Source: an uncultured Muribaculum sp.
Lineage (GTDB): Bacteria > Bacteroidota > Bacteroidia > Bacteroidales > Muribaculaceae
Direction of reading: 5' to 3'
NCBI GenBank assembly: GCA_910587665.1
Contig: CAJUMZ010000034.1
Coordinates: 1 to 19,216 of the forward strand
Length of the DNA stretch: 19,216 bases
Positions 15,017 through 19,216 of this stretch are shown one piece after another (position 1 is the first letter of the stretch; every line of letters begins with the position of its first letter). Under the pieces are notes generated by a model. It saw nothing but the letters and a program-made list of their open reading frames with translations, did no database searches and had not been told where the DNA came from. Position numbers and translations under genes: made by a program.

Positions 15017-16723
15017 ATGAAACTAATAAAAAACCTTGCCGTTATTTTGACCGCAGTGTCAGGCTGCGCACTTATGTCATGTGATAATGACGGCGATACA
15101 ATTTATATATCGGAGCCTGATGACATAGTGATCGGGGGCAGCAATTCTGACATTGTACTGAGTGCTGACGCCTTGGATGCATTGGCGCTGACTCTGTATT
15201 GGAATGACAATGGCACTCTTTCTACCTCTGATGTAAGAGTCGATGTGCCTGTCAATGCGACACAAAATACAATTGAGCTGTCATCAGTCGCCGACTTTTC
15301 CTCCTTTACGGAAATAGCCATTAATGCCGGTGTTTACGAATATCAGTTTATATGCCGTGAACTTAACGGCTTACTTACCAAACTCGGCTTTGTCCCGGGC
15401 GAAAAGGCTCCTCTTTATATTCGTGTGCGCGGTCATCTCGCCGATAATTTACCCAACAATTATTCGGAGACATTTATTGTAAATGTCACTCCTTATAAGA
15501 TAGATACCACCATAGGCTCTTATCTGAATGCCAATAAGGAGGATATAGGGCGCACCCTTTACAGTGAAGCTGACAATCATGTATATTCCGGATTTGTCGG
15601 TGCCGGAGCTTGGGAAAATTGGTGGCTGAAAGAAGGCGATGGGACAATCTGGGGTAATGACGGAGTTTCAGGTACTCCATTTGTAATTTCATCCGAGTCA
15701 ACTTCCTGGAATTTCTGGTATCCCGGTATATCGGGTTGCTACTACACGGTTGTGGATGTCCCCGGCAATGAATGGAGTGCATTGCTGATTGAATCACTTA
15801 CAGTCTCCGGTTCGCTCCAGGGTGATATGGTTTATGACCGTAAGGCTAATGTTTGGACTCTGCACGTGTCGGCTCCGGCGGCAGGCGATGTCACATTCAG
15901 CGTAAACGGCTCGGCAAAACTATACAATGTGTCGACAGGCACCGATGATGCCGCCGCCATTGCGACGACCGTAGGATTCAGTGGCGATGCTTCAGCATTG
16001 ACATTTAATACGTCGGGCAATGGAGGTGATATCACGCTGTCGGTTCCGGCAGGTGAATCGGATATTATTCTTGATTTGAATAATCCCAAAGCTTGGACTA
16101 TTGCATCGGGGACTGCCGAAACACCGGTAGAAAAGCCGTCGGAGCTACTTTGGGTCGTAGGTCATAATGACGGTATAACCGGTGGCTGGAATTTTGATTC
16201 ATGGTTGCGCCTGTATAATGAGGACAACGTCACATACGGCGGTGTATTGAATATAAATTCACTATGGGGATACAAACTCTATAAGGAAGTAGATAACTGG
16301 GATGACTGCTGGACAATGGTTGATGGCGGTAACGCCTATGAAGGCAATCTAGAGGTGAACGGGCCCAACAATATCGCCGCTCCCGATCCCGGGCTGTACG
16401 TCGCTGACGTCTCACTAAGTGGATTGACCTACAAACTTTCGGCTATAAATTCCGTTCATTATGCCGGACTTAACGATGATTGGAATCTCACCCCGATGAC
16501 AGAGACCGATGAGCCGGGTGTATATACCGCTACTTTTGAAAAATATCAGAATACGCCTTGGGGTGTGAAGATTATTTTCAATGAAAACTGGGATCTCTTC
16601 TTTGGCGGCGGTGACGGTTACCTTCGCCTATATCAAGACGGCTTTACCGGTGATAACGATTTGACGGAAGGTACACATACTCTTACCGTAAACCTTCTTG
16701 AGGGTACATACTCTTATGAATAA
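15017..16723 (+). CDS. SusE/SusF-like surface glycan-binding lipoprotein
   Basis: 568 residues. Lipoprotein signal with Cys22 (LMSC followed by DNDGD) predicts surface exposure. Residues about 30-160 resemble the SusE N-terminal domain (IVLSADALDALALTLYWND, then VRGHLADNLPNNYSE). The middle region (about 163-365) is rich in Trp and Tyr (ENWWLKEGDGTIWGNDG, SWNFWYPGISGCYY). The C-terminal 194 residues (375-568) look like two related beta-sandwich modules of the SusE/F kind (LWVVGHNDGITGGWNFDSW; YAGLNDDWNLTPMTETDEPG). It has no catalytic motif. The expected role is holding galactan near the SusC/D complex, like the binding protein encoded next to GH53 in the B. thetaiotaomicron galactan locus. 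Confidence 0.88.
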   Translation: MKLIKNLAVILTAVSGCALMSCDNDGDTIYISEPDDIVIGGSNSDIVLSADALDALALTLYWNDNGTLSTSDVRVDVPVNATQNTIELSSVADFSSFTEIAINAGVYEYQFICRELNGLLTKLGFVPGEKAPLYIRVRGHLADNLPNNYSETFIVNVTPYKIDTTIGSYLNANKEDIGRTLYSEADNHVYSGFVGAGAWENWWLKEGDGTIWGNDGVSGTPFVISSESTSWNFWYPGISGCYYTVVDVPGNEWSALLIESLTVSGSLQGDMVYDRKANVWTLHVSAPAAGDVTFSVNGSAKLYNVSTGTDDAAAIATTVGFSGDASALTFNTSGNGGDITLSVPAGESDIILDLNNPKAWTIASGTAETPVEKPSELLWVVGHNDGITGGWNFDSWLRLYNEDNVTYGGVLNINSLWGYKLYKEVDNWDDCWTMVDGGNAYEGNLEVNGPNNIAAPDPGLYVADVSLSGLTYKLSAINSVHYAGLNDDWNLTPMTETDEPGVYTATFEKYQNTPWGVKIIFNENWDLFFGGGDGYLRLYQDGFTGDNDLTEGTHTLTVNLLEGTYSYE

Positions 16724-16733
16724 AAATTTATCA

Positions 16734-17777
16734 ATGATGAGAAAATTATTAATATCAATAGCTACGGTAGCCACATTGGTGGCTACCGCATGCACCGAAG
16801 ACAGCCCTGTTACCGTGCGCCCGGAAGGGTCGGGACAGGAAATTGTTGAGATTGACCGTAACACTTTTGCCCGTGGTGCCGATGTGAGCTGGATTACATG
16901 GCTTGAGTCTAAAGGTTATACTTTTGCCAATCAAGATGGTGAGCAAAAGGAATGTATGCGTCTGCTCCGTGATGACTGTGGTGTCAATGCAATACGCCTT
17001 AGGGTGTGGGTAAATCCGGAAGAAGGATGGAATAATATTTCCGATGTCGTGATTAAAGCCAGAAGGGCCAACAATCTCGGACAAAGGGTAATGATCGACT
17101 TCCATTTTTCTGATACATGGGCTGATCCGGGAGCACAGGTTACGCCGGCGGCATGGGCTGATATGGACCTGGCTCAGCTGAAAGTTGCCATGAGTGCACA
17201 TATCACTGACATGCTTAATGCTCTTAAATCAGTAAGCGTTGAGCCGGAATGGGTGCAGATAGGCAACGAGACCCGCGGAGGCATGATGTATCCTCTCGGA
17301 GCTGTCGATGCCCATTTTGCCGAGCTTGTCGACAACGGCTATGAAGCCGTAAAGGCAATATTCCCCGAGGCAAAGGTAATCGTGCATATTGACTGTGGCG
17401 ACCAGCTTGGGTTGTACACTCGCGTGTTTGATAATCTTAAGGCGAAAAATACCCGCTATGACATGATAGGCATGTCACTCTATCCTGATCCTTCAAGCTG
17501 GCATAGGTCGGTAGAGTCATGTATCGCCAATGTAAAGATTCTTAACAAGACCTATGGAAAGCGTCTCGTAATAGCAGAGATCGGCATGGATTATCGCGAA
17601 GTTGATGCTGCCGACGGCATGATGCGCGCGATGGTAAAGGGATGTATTGAGAGTGCGGTCGTTGACGGTATCTTTTGGTGGGAGCCTGAATCTCCTGTTG
17701 AAGAGGGTTATACAAAAGGATGTTTTGATGGAGGCATGCCTACAAAGGCACTTGATGTATTTAAGGAAATGAAATGA
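16734..17777 (+). CDS. GH53 endo-beta-1,4-galactanase, lipoprotein (probably surface)
   Basis: 347 residues. The lipoprotein signal has Cys20 (LVATAC followed by TED, acidic). The GH53 (clan A, TIM-barrel) hallmarks are ARGADVSWITWLE, IRLRVWVNP and MIDFHFSDTWADPG, with the acid/base Glu179 in WVQIGNE and the nucleophile Glu282 in LVIAEIGMD. It cleaves internal beta-1,4 bonds of galactan, and its surface position would make it the first enzyme on the polymer. I chose ATG 16734 (10 bp after the previous stop); 16737 is equally good, and 16716 would overlap the previous gene. It shares roughly half its residues with the next gene. Confidence 0.94.
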   Translation: MMRKLLISIATVATLVATACTEDSPVTVRPEGSGQEIVEIDRNTFARGADVSWITWLESKGYTFANQDGEQKECMRLLRDDCGVNAIRLRVWVNPEEGWNNISDVVIKARRANNLGQRVMIDFHFSDTWADPGAQVTPAAWADMDLAQLKVAMSAHITDMLNALKSVSVEPEWVQIGNETRGGMMYPLGAVDAHFAELVDNGYEAVKAIFPEAKVIVHIDCGDQLGLYTRVFDNLKAKNTRYDMIGMSLYPDPSSWHRSVESCIANVKILNKTYGKRLVIAEIGMDYREVDAADGMMRAMVKGCIESAVVDGIFWWEPESPVEEGYTKGCFDGGMPTKALDVFKEMK

Positions 17778-18778
17778 AAAGGATTCTGACAATTATCTGC
17801 GCGGTTCTGTTTCTTGCAAATGCGGCTTATCCCGTGAAACCCGGCTTTGCGTGTGGTGCTGATGTAAGCTGGATTACACAGATGGAATCGGAAGGTCGCA
17901 AATTTTACACTCCGGGCGATGACCGTAAGGAAATGGAATGTATGGAACTCCTTCGTGACTATTGTGGAGTAAATTCAATCCGTCTCAGGGTTTGGGTTAA
18001 CCCTAAGGATGGTTGGAACAGCATTGATGATGTCGTGCTTAAAGCCGCTAGGGCGGAAAAGCTCGGATTGCGTACAATGATTGATTTCCATTTTTCTGAC
18101 ACATGGGCTGACCCGGGACATCAGGAAATGCCCGAGGCTTGGAAAACCCTTTCATTTGATGACCTTAAAAAGGCAGTGGCCAATCATGTGAAAGAGACAT
18201 TGACTGCGTTGAAAAATGCCGGTGTCACTCCGGAATGGGTGCAAATTGGAAATGAGACTACCCCCGGAATGATGTTGCCCGTAGGGTCGGTGGACAATCC
18301 TGTCCAACTTACAGGGCTGAACAATGCCGGTTATGATGCGGTTAAGGCTGTTTTCCCGGAAGCAAAAGTAATAGTCCATCTTGATGGTGGAAACAATCAG
18401 GATGCCTATGACCGCATGTTTGATATACTTGAAAACAATGGCGGCAGATATGACATGATCGGTATGTCTCTTTATCCCTATTGGGCAGAACAGCAAGGTG
18501 AGAAGGGTGGCTGGATGAAGGTTGCCGATGACTGTATCGCAAACATCAACCATCTGAAGCGTAAGTATGGCAAGCCGGTGATGATCTGTGAAATAGGCAT
18601 GGTGTATGACCAAGGAGAGATGTGCCGCCAACTCATTTCCAAGATGATGGCCACCGACGTGGAAGGAATATTCTATTGGGAGCCACAGGCTCCCAATGGT
18701 TACAACGACGGTTACAATCTCGGATGTTTCGATAATGACGCACCCACTGTTGCTCTTGATGCTTTTAAGAATAAATGA
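17774..18778 (+). CDS. GH53 endo-beta-1,4-galactanase, secreted without lipid anchor (probably periplasmic)
   Basis: 334 residues, translationally coupled to the preceding GH53 by a 4-bp ATGA overlap. The signal peptide ends near ANA/AYP (about residue 17) with no lipobox; Cys27 in FACGADVS is too far from the hydrophobic core to be one. GH53 motifs are complete: GADVSWIT, IRLRVWVNP, MIDFHFSDTWADPG, acid/base Glu161 (WVQIGNE) and nucleophile Glu273 (MICEIGM). It has a short insertion (about residues 235-245, WAEQQGEKGGW) where the partner has PDPSSWHR, after the shared MSLYP motif near the active-site face, so product profile may differ. Expected to shorten imported galacto-oligosaccharides. 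It is the last gene of the operon. Confidence 0.93.
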   Translation: MKRILTIICAVLFLANAAYPVKPGFACGADVSWITQMESEGRKFYTPGDDRKEMECMELLRDYCGVNSIRLRVWVNPKDGWNSIDDVVLKAARAEKLGLRTMIDFHFSDTWADPGHQEMPEAWKTLSFDDLKKAVANHVKETLTALKNAGVTPEWVQIGNETTPGMMLPVGSVDNPVQLTGLNNAGYDAVKAVFPEAKVIVHLDGGNNQDAYDRMFDILENNGGRYDMIGMSLYPYWAEQQGEKGGWMKVADDCIANINHLKRKYGKPVMICEIGMVYDQGEMCRQLISKMMATDVEGIFYWEPQAPNGYNDGYNLGCFDNDAPTVALDAFKNK

Positions 18779-18876
18779 AAGCTTATATTAACCCTCGAAA
18801 TTTGACCATATTAATGGCTCTCATAGCTTTTATCCGTACATAGATATGTTGTCATATATAACATAAACTAAATAAA

Positions 18877-18917
18877 TTGGGCAGACTCCATTCTCCGGGG
18901 TCTGCCCAAACTTTTTT
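18877..18917 (+). terminator. Strong intrinsic terminator of the galactan operon
   Basis: TTGGGCAGACTCC (18877-18889) pairs with GGGGTCTGCCCAA (18897-18909): 13 bp with one G-U pair and a 7-nt loop, followed by AC and six T (18912-18917). It lies 98 bp after the last stop codon. On the minus strand the stem is followed by TTTATTTAG, so it may also stop leftward transcripts. Confidence 0.92.
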
Positions 18918-18966
18918 ATTGTACTAATAAGCTTTTATCTTTCGGTAATGTCAAAATTATTCCAAG

Positions 18967-18984
18967 TCTCTTGGGAAGAGATAC
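18967..18984 (+). repeat. 18-bp inverted repeat, left copy
   Basis: TCTCTTGGGAAGAGATAC is the exact reverse complement of 19163-19180. Each copy contains its own 6+3+6 palindrome (TCTCTT-GGG-AAGAGA). The left copy lies in the predicted leader of a leftward transcript (-7 box at 18996-19003). Confidence 0.75.
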
Positions 18985-18995
18985 TTAATTTGACG

Positions 18996-19003
18996 CAAAG
19001 ATA
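18996..19003 (-). promoter_or_regulatory. Leftward -7 promoter-like box
   Basis: TATCTTTG on the minus strand matches TAnnTTTG exactly, but no TTTG lies at the -33 distance. A transcript starting near 18989 would run left through the 18-bp repeat and reach the bidirectional hairpin at 18877-18909 after about 110 nt, without any reading frame of note. It may be a small RNA or a chance match. Confidence 0.35.
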
Positions 19004-19162
19004 GGACTTTTTTCTCATATTATATATCAATATCACGACAAATCCACTAAAAATAGTTTGGGTTATATTGCTTGCAGATGGCTTTTATTGATGATTGTTT
19101 TGCAATTGTAGTTTCAACCGATAGTTTAATTTGCATAATTACTGAACTTTAACCCCATGTCA

Positions 19163-19180
19163 GTATCTCTTCCCAAGAGA
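19163..19180 (-). repeat. 18-bp inverted repeat, right copy
   Basis: GTATCTCTTCCCAAGAGA is the exact reverse complement of 18967-18984, with start-to-start distance 196 bp. It lies about 30 bp upstream of a possible start codon at 19211, so the pair may be operators of the next gene, or the ends of a small element. The DNA between (18985-19162) is AT-rich and shows no gene. Confidence 0.75.
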
Positions 19181-19210
19181 TAATTGCTCCAAGTAAGGAG
19201 TCAATTATAT

Positions 19211-19216
19211 ATGAAT
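19211..19216 (+). CDS. Possible start of the next gene (two codons visible)
   Basis: ATGAAT at the window end follows AAGGAG (19195-19200) by 10 nt. A good Shine-Dalgarno sequence is uncommon in this group, which makes the match notable, but only two codons can be seen and nothing can be said about the product. Confidence 0.25.

Noticed and set aside
16698..16733. Upstream TTG and ATG (16716) starts for the first GH53
   Set aside because: Both overlap the preceding gene and lengthen the signal peptide n-region; starting at 16734 matches the 6-11 bp gaps seen elsewhere in the operon.
17852..17854. Cys27 of the second GH53 as a lipidation site
   Set aside because: It is about 10 residues beyond the hydrophobic core and belongs to the conserved GADVS motif, where the paralog has Arg.

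Overview
The window looks like a chromosomal segment of a gut Bacteroidales bacterium. I favour Muribaculaceae or a close relative, but this is inference from style and no marker gene is present. The evidence is a SusC/SusD pair, a one-protein hybrid two-component sensor (HTCS), lipoproteins with Cys followed by acidic residues, almost no Shine-Dalgarno sequences, and repeated matches to the Bacteroidetes -7 promoter box TAnnTTTG.

Left part (1-5746). A leftward promoter at 61-92 drives a gene outside the window. An NAD(P)-dependent short-chain dehydrogenase (131-898, minus) is divergent from a membrane-anchored TPR/helix-turn-helix regulator (1059-2630, plus); their spacer carries a 12-bp-period direct repeat. 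Next is a two-gene operon (2804-3711) of a six-TM protein of unknown function and a small winged-helix regulator. Its promoter is flanked by two nearly identical 15-bp palindromes, the likely operators. Convergent to it is a CbxX/CfxQ-type AAA ATPase (3734-5746, minus) with an unrecognised beta-rich N-terminal half and an acidic linker. The two convergent units meet in a long hairpin that also encodes the ATPase C-terminus.

The 517-bp spacer 5747-6263 separates the divergent ATPase and HTCS genes. It holds a leftward promoter, a long predicted ATPase leader with a GC-rich hairpin island and AT-rich 15-bp tandem repeats, a pair of TTTAGTAAATT elements, and an element shared with the susC promoter.

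Right part (6264-18917) is a polysaccharide utilization locus for beta-1,4-galactan (type I galactan, pectic side chains). The HTCS (6264-10184) is followed by SusC, SusD, a SusE/F-like surface glycan-binding lipoprotein and two tandem GH53 endo-beta-1,4-galactanases. SusC to the last GH53 have gaps of 6-11 bp or a 4-bp overlap, so they form one operon, closed by a strong intrinsic terminator at 18877-18917. Expected flow: the lipoprotein GH53 cuts galactan at the surface, the SusD and SusE/F-like lipoproteins hold the chains, SusC imports oligosaccharides, the second GH53 (signal peptide but no lipobox) trims them in the periplasm, and the HTCS senses a galacto-oligosaccharide and activates the operon. 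An exo-acting beta-galactosidase is not in the window. A 33-bp element upstream of both the HTCS gene and susC (two direct half-sites 21 bp apart) is the best candidate HTCS operator.

Right edge (18918-19216) has no complete gene. It holds an 18-bp inverted repeat in two copies 196 bp apart, a leftward promoter-like box, and a possible start codon of the next gene at 19211.
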